Positions 13,354 through 25,700 of a stretch of 64,000 nt of DNA are shown piece by piece. The position numbers were made by a program, and so were the translations under genes. The stretch is from Anseranas semipalmata (Eukaryota > Chordata > Aves > Anseriformes > Anseranatidae), in NCBI GenBank assembly GCA_013399115.1, contig VXAA01002996.1, forward strand, positions 1,213,132 to 1,277,131, given 5' to 3'. Position 1 is the first letter of the stretch. Each line of letters opens with the position of its first letter. The notes beneath the pieces are model-generated. The model had not been told where the DNA came from. It made no database searches and saw only the letters and a list, made by a program, of their open reading frames with translations.

Positions 13354-13805
13354 TGTAACTCTGTAAAAACTCCTATGGCAATGATACCTTCATTAAACAC
13401 TTGCTGCAGTTCTTGGGAAGCATCTACCCAGTGGGACCGGGGTTCTGTGTAAAAATTATGCGAGAAAATGTAGTGAAAGATTCTATTATATAGGGCATGC
13501 CCCCAAAAAGTCAGATTTACAGTATGAGTATATTAGCAGTAGTATGTTGTAACGCTATAGAATCCCTATGGCAATGATTCCTTATTCAGTTCAGGAGGTG
13601 AACATCAGGCAGACTGACATTGGTTCACACAGTGAATGGCAAAGAGAAAAGCTGACATTGACCTTCACCTTGGTTCCTCGGAACCATCTGCCCAGTGAAA
13701 TTAGGGTTTCATGTAAGAGGTATGTAAGAAAGTGTCATGAAATGTAAAAATGTAAGATTCTATTACATGGCACAGGCTGAGAAAGGATCAAGTTTACAGT
13801 ACGTC
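13354..13805. repeat. Diverged local tandem duplication, two units
   Basis: Unit 1 spans about 13354-13530 and unit 2 about 13548-13805. Shared landmarks occur in the same order: TGTAAC, then CTATGGCAATGAT, then CATCTRCCCAGTG, then GGTTYYRTGTAA, then AAGATTCTATTA, then TTTACAGTA. Offsets are 194 bases at the start and 264 further in, so unit 2 carries roughly 70 extra bases near 13590-13680 or unit 1 has lost them. Divergence is substantial, so the duplication is old. It may be a segmental copy or two copies of an unrecognised old repeat. Confidence 0.75.
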
Positions 13806-16800
13806 ACCAATTTCCAATTGGATACACTCACTTCAGATATATGTGAACAGCTAAGTACTATAGGCAAACACTCTAAATACATAGAATATAGATATCTACA
13901 TAGGAGGTCCTCATGTGTAATAGGCCTTTATTTAGCCAGTGGTGATCTAGCAGGTAATATCTTCCTGTTTCTTTGAGAAGAGGTTGCAAGTACCCTTTCC
14001 ACAAGCTCCAGGGGCTGTGCCCATGGACTGCCTACTCCCTAGACTGATATTACCCATGGTCACCAGTGAAATAGGCATTTCAGTGTTTTACATCATGCTT
14101 TGTCCAAACTTAGCTTCTAAGCTACATCTCCCTGCATACTTAACTGCTTTCCAGCATGGACTGTCATGGTCTTCACCTGGCACTACATGATGTCAGTGTG
14201 CACAGACCAAAACACAGAGGCAACCAAAGAATCACGATTGAAAGGTGCATATGTGACAAACTGAACAGCTAGCTCCTCTTACTTGAGGAAAGAGTGGGCA
14301 TGTTTTAATTAAGCACAATAACTAAAATCCCATCTTCTAGACTCAGAGCCTTCTATTCCTGTAACCAGTGTTGGTTTTTAATAAGTTTGTGACAACCACT
14401 GAGATACAGAAGATGCATCACAGGTTCTACGTCCACCAGGACAACATAGCTCCACCTGAAGTTATTATCATATGGCAGAATATCCAAGAAGAACTCCATA
14501 TAAGCAACTGTATATTGCCAGTGTTACAATTTATGTATTAGATATAGTACTATGAAGACAAAAGCTAAACACTTCACCAAACAGAGTCCACAGACAAGCC
14601 AGAGGATTTAAAATGCTCTCCCAGAACCCATGCTACCCAGTGCCTTAACTTACACTGCTCTTTTATTTGCAAGAAGCCTTTTCAGCATGTATCAGAGGAT
14701 AGATCTAGCTCAGTAGTGATGTTCAGGATATAGTTCCTTTGACCTACTTATCACCACCTTCCTGAAACATTTCTACACTTAATTAGAGGCTGCCTCAAAA
14801 CCTGGAGCTCTCCTTTTTACCAAAGGCAGCCAGTTGGTGTTGTACTGAGACCAAGTCCCAAAGGGCACTTTTCAATTAACAGGGGCACTTGCCACAGCAC
14901 TCCAAAAGGATGGCTTTTGCTTAATAATGAATGCATCAGCCTACAGCTAGTGAAAAGAGAGTGAGATTAACACTAGTGTTTAAGAGGTTTTTCACATAAA
15001 CAGCAAAACTAAGGAGGTAAAAATCACTTTGTTGCTTTATCATTTCAGTGCTCTCCTTTAATCATTGTTTAAATTCCATCTTGCTTTTTCGTACCTTTGT
15101 GGGTTGCAGGAGCACTACATGCTGTTAATAATGGCACTATGTTGATTTTCTGTGTAACAGCAATAGCATCTTGTCCTTTAAAATTCTTTTAAAAGATATA
15201 TTAGGGTAAGTTTCTCTTATTTATACAGCTAGCTTCAGCAAGACTATAGGAAACTTCAAAAATTGAGAGAAAAGAATATTTGATTTCTTGTGGAAGTTTA
15301 AAAAAAAAAACAAAAACCTTACCAGTCTTAGTCCTCAGTAGATAAAATGTTTCAGACTCTTCCAGGTGTGTTAGAAACAATTAAAAGCACTTCCTAGAGC
15401 TCTTGAGAAGTACAGTTTCTCTCTTCTGCCAACTTAGCACTACAAAAACTGAGCAGAAGAAACTCCAGATTACTCTTTCAAATCACTGCTTTCTTACTTT
15501 AATAGGAAGACCAGTCCTCCTCACCAGTTTCTCTTATATAAGCTTTTGGGACTACTATTTCTCATCTGGTTGTATTTCAGGGAATAAATCAAGGTGCTAG
15601 GTCTGAAGTCAGGTGATAGCACTTAACCTCTAATTAAGAGGGCTCCTCCCAAGACCGGGTTTTACCTCCATCTCCATGGAACCGGTACAAAACCTCAGTG
15701 TATCAGGTTTCAGAGAATGATTTCAAATACCTATGCCTGGCACCTATTTGAAGACGTGACAAAACTAGGTGCTAAGTTCCGATGCTAATCAGACTGAAAA
15801 TGGAGATAGTTATGCAAGTTCTAGTCTTTCTGTCCTATACCGGTAAGGTGATCCAGCTGACTGGGCCAGAAGAAAGCCACAACATTAGGGCCTCTGAGCC
15901 TGGTCTTGAACAGGCTATGGAAAGAGATTAGTTTAGCTGCTCCAAAATGGAAAGAGATCCTCTTGCTGAAACACAGAGTTGATTTCAGATCAAACAGCTC
16001 TACATTTATGGGTCAGACCCCCTCTGAAGGAAGTCAGGACACTCACTCAGGGTGCAAGCACTGACCTGTGCACTTCCCTGAGGAGACTAGTTTCCTGCAA
16101 TTCATGTTTCCCAGGCCTTAGTGATTCAGCTTTGGCAGCTCTACAATTTCAGGACTCAACCCTAAAACCGTGGTGTGATATCTACACTATCTTAGTCCAA
16201 CATAGGCTAGCTGTTGTTGGAAGTCATTCCCTTTCCATCTCTGTGTGGCAGGAAACATTTAGACATCTCGTGTCCCCTCCAAGTAAAGCCAGTGGGCAGG
16301 CCTGCTCCAGAAAGCCTGGTTGGGCCATGTACCTCAGGACTCTGTGCAGCTTTGCTGCCCTGATCATCCTTTGTTCTGCTTTGAAAGTCATGTGTAACTG
16401 TTCCTTGGAGTGAGTACTGGAAGTTAGACATTACCTCTACCAAATGCAACATGGAACCAGACAATAGTTATCTCCTGTAACGAATATAAATATGCCATTT
16501 AAAGTAGAATAGCAGCAGTAGAAAACAGTTCATCTTTGAATAACCTTACAGTGATGGTTAGGTGCTTTCCTGGAAAACATTTCATTCTTGTGTGCCAACA
16601 AGGGAATCTAACAATCTCAAGTAAGCATTTTATCTACTGGTTTATAGGATTTAAAAAAAAAAAAAAAAAAGGAGATCCTCTTCCATTTTCTGACCTTAAA
16701 ATGAAAAACATGGCCAGTCAGAAGTATCAGAGTATTTAAAAACAATCCACAAAGTGTTTCAGGCCAACTGGAAAAGCTATTTTAAAAATAAAATCATTTA

Positions 16801-18145
16801 CAAGGGCATAAAAAAGTACTCTATCCTGAGTAAGTGACATGAAGTAAACTTATGACTCATCTATATGAAGCTTTGGAGACCCTATACGAGGGTGTCTGTA
16901 AACAGGCATTTGTATTTTCTGAACATTTGGATATATATTTTTGATCACTGTTGTACCTTTTTTTCATTTTGTGTTCCAACTCTCCTTTGAGGCTACTCAT
17001 GTACCATACTGGCTTGAAGTGGTGCATCTGTTCCTTCATTATGCTCTGCTCGGGTCTTTAAATACCTGCAGCAAACTGCAGACTCCAGATTTACCTGTTA
17101 TTTTCACATAGCTGAACTATCTCTCCTCTACTTGGCAGTCAGTGTTATTGCACAGACTGTATAGTTGAAGATCATAAATTTTTCTTTGTGCCCAATAAAT
17201 GCACTCTTTCAATAGGTTAATGCTTCTATCCTGCAATTATTTCAAACAGGTGGGCACTCTGACACTTGCCATTAGCCAGTCCGCAACACACAAATGTATT
17301 GATCAAGACAAAGATGCACTTCTGACTTGTGCTAATCAATGTATCAGTTCTCCAAGGGTTTTTACAGTGTAATGAGCAGGAAATATAAACACGACTGCTA
17401 AGTTTCTCTCTCTTCAGGGAGCAACTGAGTGCACATATAGAAGAGCTGATGTACTGATTCACAGCAAAATAAAATGACATCTCCAAATAAAATTTTAATC
17501 TTAAGTATGTAGGTAAAGTTTTGAGGAAGACTGATGGGTAAACTTGCAACGTTTGCAGAATTAGAGCACTTAATATACAGCTATGGAGCTACTGTGCAAT
17601 TGTACCTTTTGTTGTAAGTTTTCCAGAGTTAACTAGAGCTTGACCTGCCTTTAGATGCCCCAAGGAAGCCAAATGATGTGACAGGAAGTGTTCTTAATGA
17701 GAAATTAGTCGTTTCTGTCCCACTAAGCTAGAGCCAAACACATTCCTTAGCATGTTCTTGGGATTTTTGCTTTTAGAGGTGATATTCTGAAACTCCAAAT
17801 CAGTGGCTGATCTTTAATTTGCCATGGTTCACCTTTGGTCATGGAGTTGCAGCTCTATATTAACAGTGTCAAGCAACAGCCATGCATTTTCTGTTAGTTC
17901 AACATTGTTTACAAAAATGAACATATCCATTCTCTGCATGCAGTCATTGAAGTAAAGCTTGCTGAATGCTGGCATTGTAAACATACAGCATTCAAATTCA
18001 GAGTTGAGATGGAAGATCTCTTTTTCACATGAAATTTGTTAAGCCATTCTCCACTGGATCTTTCATTAAATAATCAGAGAAAAATACATCTTATCTTCAG
18101 TCAGTGGTGTCATTTGCCACCTTCAGTAAAATCTTGTGTTGTCTC
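13806..18145. other. Non-coding stretch, no gene seen
   Basis: No supported gene. The 144-codon frame at 15979-16413 (+) has no domain and no splice context that I find convincing. An A18 run lies at 16653-16670. No recognisable repeats or RNA genes were seen. Confidence 0.55.
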
Positions 18146-18190
18146 TGATAAGGCAGCTGATAAGGTGGCAGATAAAGGGCGTTGATAAGC
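18146..18190 (+). promoter_or_regulatory. Cluster of four GATA sites with an E-box
   Basis: Four same-orientation GATA cores fall within 45 bases: TGATAAGG at about 18146, TGATAAGG at about 18158, GATAAAGG at 18171 and TGATAAGC at 18183. The second overlaps a CAGCTG E-box at 18154-18159. GATAAG is the preferred GATA-factor site, and GATA plus E-box is the composite bound by GATA1/TAL1-type complexes in blood and vessel enhancers. Here the E-box and GATA overlap, unlike the classic 8-10 base spacing. Function is inferred from motif density only. Confidence 0.5.
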
Positions 18191-18784
18191 TGCAGTTAGG
18201 ATTCTGGGTCAGTACAAATCAATGTTGACCCCAGGGAGGTCATGAAAGGTATCTGAGGTTACTTGAGGTTTAGGTAACACAGCAAAAATGATGCAGGAAA
18301 AAAAAAAAAGTCCTCTAAAACCTTTTACTTACAGTGAACCTGTTTACCTGAAATAGATGAAAAAAGTATACTGTTATCAATCCCTACAGTTTTTACTGTA
18401 TTCCCATAGTTACATTCAGCCCATAATGACAGGATGGGGAGTCTATAACTCTCTTTTTCTTCTGGATCTCAAAGTGCATACACCAAAACTGAGTGCTTGG
18501 CTCTTATGTGTCTTTAAACCAAAGATACCTGAATCAGGCATTTTTATAACATCTCTCGAAACAAGAACTCTTACCCAAGCTTTACGTAAATATATAGCTA
18601 AATCCTATCACCAGCTGACCCATTTCTCATTGAAATACTCTATTTCAGGGACAAAACTCCTTCAGAGAAGCATAAATGGAACCTAGGAATTCTTAATCCC
18701 AAAATTCAATGTGTAATCCACTGGCACAGCGTGTGTCATATATTTTAATGGCCAGTGTACATAGATACAAGTGTACAATCGCAA

Positions 18785-18870
18785 GCAGCTAATGGGTTTA
18801 CTTTTTTAATGGAGGAAGTCTTGGCTCCTAATCTGAAGGCCCTGGGTTCAAGCCCTACTGATGACCCAAC
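18785..18870 (+). pseudogene. tRNA-Arg(CCU)-like relic or tRNA-derived SINE head
   Basis: The piece AATGGA...TTGGCTCCTAA matches the D-arm to anticodon-loop order of vertebrate tRNA-Arg(CCU), with the anticodon loop CTCCTAA intact. It is followed at the right distance by a T-arm-like GGGTTCAAGCCC (Pol III B-box). The anticodon stem and acceptor arms do not pair well and the 5' half is interrupted by a T run, so this is not a functional tRNA. It could be a decayed tRNA gene copy or the head of an old tRNA-derived SINE. A similar anticodon-to-T-arm segment in tRNA-Met and tRNA-Lys makes the exact parent uncertain. Confidence 0.45.
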
Positions 18871-21861
18871 TTAAATTGTTGTTTTATTAAGTAAAGACTT
18901 AAATATGATTGATATAATTTAAGCTATTTAATCTTCCATTATAGAATGATTAAGATTCTCCATCTGTTGTATAATCAAAGATTAATAAAGTTATGAAGCT
19001 AATAGTATAACAAGTGTTTTTGCTAATCCCAAATTGTTGGGATAGTTCTCATCTGGGCACAGTGAGGGACACAGCAGGAGGAACAGTCCATTTTTATTAG
19101 GAGTGATTAGTATAACTTTAAGCTATAATTACTTGGATACATTCACACAGGAGACTGCTACCCAGCCCTTAAGTATCCTTAAGAGGATGATCTTTTGTAC
19201 CAAAAGGTCCAACAGTTTTTCTGACAGTTGAGAAGTTTATCTCCACCAAGTGCCTGAAGGGTGACTCAGTGCTTCAGATGAAGGACAGTTGTTTTTTTTT
19301 TTTTTTCCAAGTGGATGACAATTAAAAAAAAAAAAAAAAAGTATTCTATATCATCTTTCTCTGCTCATTCCTCTAAGGGGATACCCAGCAGTTAAATGGC
19401 ACGAGGGTTTTACCAAGCTGAAGACACCTTGTGTACCTATTATCGCCATAGTAGCCCCGCAGAATCAAGAATTTCTCTGGCTGTTTGGCATTGCCAGTTT
19501 TTCAAATATTTAGAAAGAAACCAATGGGGAAAAAACAAACAAACAAACAAACACACAAAATGCCAGAGGAATTTCTACCCTAGAGCCTGAAAACTGCAGT
19601 GTACAGCAAGAGGCATTCTCAGGTGCCTGCCAGGAACACGTCCAGGCAGTACAGGTCTGGCAGCTCATGAGTATCTATCAATAAAAACAGTAAAACAGTG
19701 ATGCAGACAGTTTGCCTGAGCTTTCTCAAAAAGTACACTGAGGTCTAGAAGTCAAGAAAGCCCTATTTTCCCTGCCTTAAAGGTATGCAAATAGAGGATC
19801 CAAAAGGTAAAACTAATAACTCAAGAACTGCATTTGTGAGACAAGGCAGACTGTGAGTCTTCAGAAAGTAAATACCACAGTGACAGATGGAAGAGTTTTT
19901 ACAGTCATTTTTGGTTAAGTTTAGTGGTCAGTTTTGACTTCTGATAGGAGCTGAAGACAACATCTAAGGAAGAGGTGCTGCTGCAATTTAGCCAGACTGT
20001 TAAATGAAGAAAATGTCACTGGAGAGGGCTTTGAAGCCAGTTCTCTGATATCACAATCGTGTCAACATAACTGATCCGTCTTCAAATCATGCGTGTTCCC
20101 CACACTCTGCTTCCCTTTGCAGAATGTTATTTAAAACTCAGGTTTCTAGTGAATTGCATGGACCTTATTCTAACTTCCCATTTGAATTTTAGACTGGACT
20201 GAAATAGTCTTTTTCTATTTAGCATCAATCTTTAAACGGAATGGCTCTTCTTTCTCTCTTTCTATTTCTTTGCTGTATGCAAAGCCATTATCATATATCC
20301 TTATCAGCTTTATTATTACTAAGCTAGCCAAGCCTTGTACACCTGGAGCATGCCTATATTCTAAAATAAAATAAGGTGCAGAAATCTAGAGAGGGCACCA
20401 TATGTTTACATCCTTACCAGATCTATTGCACTGGTGGCTGGGAGTTGTATATGCTAGCTGATTAAGGGATGACTTTCACTTCATCTGATGCTTCTGATGA
20501 AATTCAAAATAGTAGCCAGAATTCTTTTTAATGTTGCATTTATCTTTAATAAATTTCAAGCTTGCTTTTTTTTCCCCCTAAATTCTGCCTATATACTATT
20601 CCAGTCCTGTTCCAAACCAACAATGTGTTCCAAATTTGCATCAGCTGCAGAGTTCATTAACCCATCTGTTTTGTTGCAAGGTCATAATGAAAACATTGTT
20701 TCAACTCTTTAGATTTTGTCAGTCTTTGAACAAGTACCATCCTTCCAAAAACTTTCCCATTCAACTCAGCTAATTATCTCCTGTTTAGCCTGTTTCTTGC
20801 TCATCTTATCATTCTTTTGCCAATGCAATATTAACTAATGTTTACATGAGGCACCTTACCGAAACCTTAACTGAGCTGCCAGTTCCATACATTTTATTCA
20901 CAGTCCCATGCTTGACTTTTCAGGCTTTTTACCTTCAGCGTTCTCACCTTTCCTTAAGGCTATGACGTACTTCTTGTGCATCACTTACTGGAACTTTTGC
21001 CTGCCACCAGTTCCTTGATGTTTTCTCTCTGACTTTATTTTGTTCCCACAAGCATTCACAAAAAGCAGCCAGAAAAACTCCAGCAAGCTCCACTTTATTT
21101 TCAGTACTGACACTTACCTGTGTTTGCATAGCAGGAGCTATTCTATCAGTAACCTGGGACTTTAAAAGGCGATAAATGGTTCCTTAAAGGCAAAAGTGAC
21201 AACTAGAACAAAGTCATTACTTTTGGAGAAAGTGGTTTATTTTATTTTATTTTTTTGGACATCCTTACTTGCTGGGATAAGAGAATGCTTCCACCAGCTT
21301 CTACCATCAGACTGCATTGCCCACGAGCTGAGCTCTGTGCTTTCACAAGGAGAAAGCTTGCAGTTGTCTCTGCAGACACAAAAAGAAATCTCTAATCCTT
21401 AAAGGTGATGCATAAAAGAACAAGTTATAAGGTCTTTATCTTGTAACAGTGAGAGAAATAGAGCTTCTGTCCAATTTGTTTAATAGCATTTCCAGTTCAG
21501 AAAACAGCAATTTTAATCTGGGAATGTAATCTGGTAGGGTTTTTTTCTAAGGCTTTAGGTGCAGAAGTTGAATGATTGCATGAAAGTCTTGGTTTTAATT
21601 TCAATTTCAATAAAAGTACATTTTTAGTTGTCATGGCAGAGAAGAGTGAGAGGACAACAGATGCAGACTTATCTGACAAAAAAAAAAAAGGTAAAGAGAA
21701 ATGAAGGAAATATTTATTGTTTCTTCAAAATTCTGAAAGATTTTTTAGAGCCTAACTCAAATATGAATGCTCAAGGTAGAACTGTGGAAATAAGGAATAA
21801 GGATAACAATTAAGATAAGAAATGACTAAACATAAAATATAAATATTAAATATAGGGTCAC
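18871..21861. other. Non-coding stretch, no gene seen
   Basis: No supported gene. It holds the T/A run pair at 19292-19340, an (AAAC)n run at 19531-19560 and an A12 run at 21678-21689. A strong splice-donor-like CAG|GTAAGTG lies on the minus strand at 21118/21117, but the bases before it are not open in any convincing frame. Confidence 0.5.
19292..19340. repeat. T15 and A17 runs in inverted arrangement
   Basis: T15 at 19292-19306 and A17 at 19324-19340 are separated by 17 bases, so a single strand could fold into a T:A hairpin. The arrangement may reflect two unrelated homopolymers or an old inverted event. It is also a site where read errors are likely. Confidence 0.9.
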
Positions 21862-22021
21862 CTAGAAACTTCTTGAGCATTTTTCCAAACTTGCTGCCCT
21901 CTGATAGCTTAAACAAACTGTTCACGTCCTCGTAGTCTTTCCTCAGTTTCAACTTTTTATTCAATTTTCTTGAGAAAGAACTGAACAGAAACCAACACAG
22001 AACTATGGTTAGTTTTGACAT
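21862..22021 (-). CDS. Possible first coding exon of a secreted peptide (unidentified)
   Basis: From the ATG at 22021 the minus strand reads MSKLTIVLCWFLFSSFS, a short hydrophobic stretch like a signal peptide. A hydrophilic, Lys-rich tail follows (RKLNKKLKLRKDYEDVN, then a segment ending KMLKKFL at residue 53). At 21862 the frame meets TAG|GTGACC, a reasonable donor, giving a phase-1 exon of 160 bases. Past the donor the composition becomes intron-like. The base at -3 is A, a fair start context. I recognise no family. No matching second exon is apparent at lower coordinates. AT-rich DNA can yield Lys-rich frames by chance, so this is a candidate only. Confidence 0.25.
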
Positions 22022-22744
22022 CTTATTTACTCAGCAGTGAGATAACTTTCAAAGATAAAATATCACTTTTAGTTTTCCTTCTGAATAGTAAGCTTTGTTT
22101 TTTTTTTTTCCCCACTTCATTTCCTGGTTGCAAGCTGCATCCATTACTGCCACAACACAGGTTTATCTTATGAGCAAAGAATTAACACTCATGTCTACGG
22201 CTACAAAGGGAAATAAAGAGGAAATACTTTCTATCCTTTTCCACCAACTGTGGAATCAGCAAATGGACCCTCATTTTATCACAAATTCAAATATATTTAG
22301 AATTCTGTACTTATATCACTTTACATTTTAACTGACTTACTCTGGTAACAGTTTTTGTTTGTTTGTTTTTTATATCTGAAAAGCATCTCTAAATCACAAA
22401 GTTCCTGATGCAACTGTTAAAATGAAGCCTTTCTATTTGTAAGCAAGTAAAACCAGATCATTGTAATTTAAGCAAAATGTCAGCCACTTTCTGCTGCCCC
22501 ACAATAAACAGCCAGCGAGTCTCTTGCAGTATCATGCAAGTGCTCACAGATCTGCACGTGCATCAAAGAAACAAACGTGCACGGGTCAAAGTGGACACGA
22601 TACAAACCGTAGTATGACACATTTCAGATTAAGCAGAGAAGCCTCTGTGGTACAGTGTTGTCTCTACTGCTTTGACTGCTATAGAGAGAAAAACACCGAT
22701 TAAGAGTAGAAGATGCTACAGAAAACTGCAGAAATCTGCAAAGC

Positions 22745-22768
22745 CTCCTTTGCAAGCTCCTTTGCAAG
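22745..22768. repeat. Perfect 12-bp tandem duplication
   Basis: The unit CTCCTTTGCAAG occurs twice back to back with no mismatch. This is a small, probably recent duplication in otherwise unique DNA. Confidence 0.9.
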
Positions 22769-25700
22769 CAGGTGGCTATGTCTGCCACTAGGTCTATTTA
22801 TGAAATCTGTCATAAATTATCTCTGTACTTAGATTCTGCTGTTTTAGCAAAACTAAGGTTTGTATCAGGGTATTATAAGCACACTATGTCAGGTCAAAAA
22901 GTATTACGTTATGTCGTAAGTAGCTTGCTATGGGAGTGCATCCCACATACTGTATCTCCAGTACCAAAGCTTTCCTAATGTCTCACCTATTTGCCCGAGT
23001 ATAAAACTCATGAAATGTCAAGTGTTCCCTGGATCTCTGTGCATGGAGTTACAGTCTGGATTAGTGCCTTAATCCAGAAAAAGAGAAGCGGTCCCATCAC
23101 AGCTCTGTTTAGACAGAGTAAGAATGAGGACTTTTGTTTCAGCCATCTCATAAAAAATGAATATAAATGCAGCAGTTTATTCTGCAAAGGTTCTGGAATC
23201 CCTGGAGCTTTCTGCATGGTCCCCAGGGATGAGTGCCACACACCTCCCTGCCATGAGCACCCAGAAGTCATTGTGTCCTTCAGCCATAAAGACCTGGGCT
23301 GAGATGGAGCAATGAAGGCTCGTGGTACAGCCCAGTGGTTGTGAGTCAGCCAAGGTGACAACATAATACACGCTCTAAAAGGCTATTGGGTCAGCTACAG
23401 TGCCTATATGTTGGCAAACCAGTGAGTACTGTGGCCTCCTAAAGACCAAATCATGCTCCTAACAGTGATCAGAATAATTTATTTAGTTGTAAACTTTAGT
23501 TTCATAAAATAGGTAGTGGTAGATACTGGAGTTTAAAATCTATTTTAATTTCTGCATTTTTTCTTTCAGCAGACAGACTTACCATTGCAGTGCATTACAA
23601 TATAAGAAACAAAAATAGTTTCTCTATCATCACAGCTGCATAAATATATAGTCAGAGCCACTCTGAGAAGAAAAATTATTAATCAGCTCACATTATAAAA
23701 ACTAAATATTGGATTGAAACACCAAATACTTTGCAGACTTTTCACTTTATTTCACAAAAGAGATTAACTGGATTCAAGGTGGGCTCACAGACAGTCTATT
23801 CTAAATTGGACCAGAAATCATCAGCCACCTACAGTCTGAATTTGACCCCATTATATTAAACAAAGAGCCCTGAGAAATAATTGAGCTGGGAGCTGCACAA
23901 CAGCCTAAACCCCCGCTGGCTGACAGTGTCCAGCAGAGAACAAATGAACCCACTACTAATGGTAGTCAACAGCTTCTTCAGAGGATTGAACTTATCAACC
24001 TCTAAAGAAAAAAAACAATATTCTGCCTGGTCCTTAAACAACCGACCTGATGTAGAAAACTGGACAAATTCTCAGCTACTGCAGCTCTTCTAAAATCAAA
24101 AGATCAATGAGAATTTAGATCAAGATCTTGCCATCTTCTCTTTGCAAAACCAAGCATGTGAAAAGCACATTGAACATCATTCAGAGCATAGGATCCTGCT
24201 TACTTGTGTAGGCACCAGAGATGGCACGAGCTCTCAGCAGCCCGGGTGCAAAGACAGAGTCCCCAGGAGCAGTGATGCAGGATCAGCACACCTCACCGTG
24301 CACACGGGCTGGCTGAAGAGGTGTGCTGCTCCCTGGGCAAGCATGGTCAGCCTCTAATGTGCCAGCAGCTCAGCAGAAAGCACTGCCGCAGGCTCTGAAT
24401 TCGCCCTTCTCCAGTGACGGCTGCTGTCGGAACTGTGGAGGCAGGATCAGTTTTTTCCACTTTCTCCCTTTTAACAGAGTGGAGCATTAAGTGCCTCCTG
24501 CTCCAGAATAAATTGTGTGGATTCACTGCTATGTGGTCTGCAGGCATAATAAGGAGTGCTGTGAATCTACAAACACAAAAGTGTTGATGACTCCCTGGCA
24601 GTGGTCACTGCTATCAGCTATGGCTGGTGACATTCATGCTGCAAGTTAATGGAATAAAAACAAGCTTCCTACCTAAATTAGTTAGGATAGGGAGCCCAGC
24701 TGCTACGCGGTGAAGAGACAATTAAATAAACCCTGCCCTACTTGGACTCTCCAGCACATGGTGATTTCTCTCTGACCATGGCATCTTTCAAAAATCCTTC
24801 CATTCTTTCACAGAAGCCAAGCACACAGGTAATTAAGCTGGAACCTGAAGGTGCTGCTCCAGCAGGCCTGATCCTGCTGCGCCCGGGGCAGGGAGGACAG
24901 GGAGCCCACGTGGCACTGCTCTGTGCTGAGCTGCCAGCTCAGGAAGGAGCGAACCCACCTCTGGCCAAATGCCACGAAGGGGAGAAGGCCCTCCTTCCCC
25001 ACCTGGAGCAGTTTCCAGCTTCACTCGCTCCTCCACCTGGCCCTGAGCTACAGGGCTTGTCCTTGAGAGGTGTTGGGGAAGTGGGTGGGCAGCACAGAAA
25101 CCTTAGTTAATCTGAAAAAAACAGCTTGTGTGTGCTGGAAAAGCCTTGCATCTTGCGAGAAACTCTTTTTGTATTTAAAGTGTAATGGTGAAATTTTTTT
25201 CCTTGACAAATTGATCAGTTAAGCCCTCCTCGTGTTCTTTCAAATGCCCTTCTGAGCACAGGAACTTGCAGTTCAGTCCTGAGTTCCAGCACAGCCTGGT
25301 GCAGAGACAGTCTATCATCGACAACGTGCACGTACAGTACACCAATAATTCTGGTACCACGTAGCAGGTCACTCTGATTAGGGCTCTTTTGCCATACACT
25401 GTGTTTTGTCTTTTTTCTGCAACTGATCAGGGGATTTCAGAATTAATTAAATCTCTTGATGTACTTAGACAGCTTGTGGAGTAAGTGGTAAGATATTAGA
25501 GACACTGAACTTGTTCATTTGATTTCATCTCTGTAACCTGAGCTCCAATTTAATGCTGTATCTTCTACCCTCTTGAAGATTAATTACTGCACCAGTTAGC
25601 AAGTCATCTCACCTGCTTTCATTTGTGAAGAGTGTAAGTCAGGAAAAATGTAACTCAGGTATTACTCAGGTTTTGTATGTGACCGGTGAAAATTCAGTTA

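Noticed and set aside
15979..16413. 144-codon plus-strand frame
   Set aside because: Low-complexity mix of common residues, no family signature and no exon boundaries that fit.
21111..21120. Strong splice donor CAG|GTAAGTG on the minus strand
   Set aside because: All frames before it hold stops close by, and no acceptor of quality defines an exon. Could be a non-coding exon but is not supported.
24742..25110. 122-codon plus-strand frame in GC-rich DNA
   Set aside because: Open frames overlap on both strands here because GC-rich DNA has few stop codons. No domain seen.
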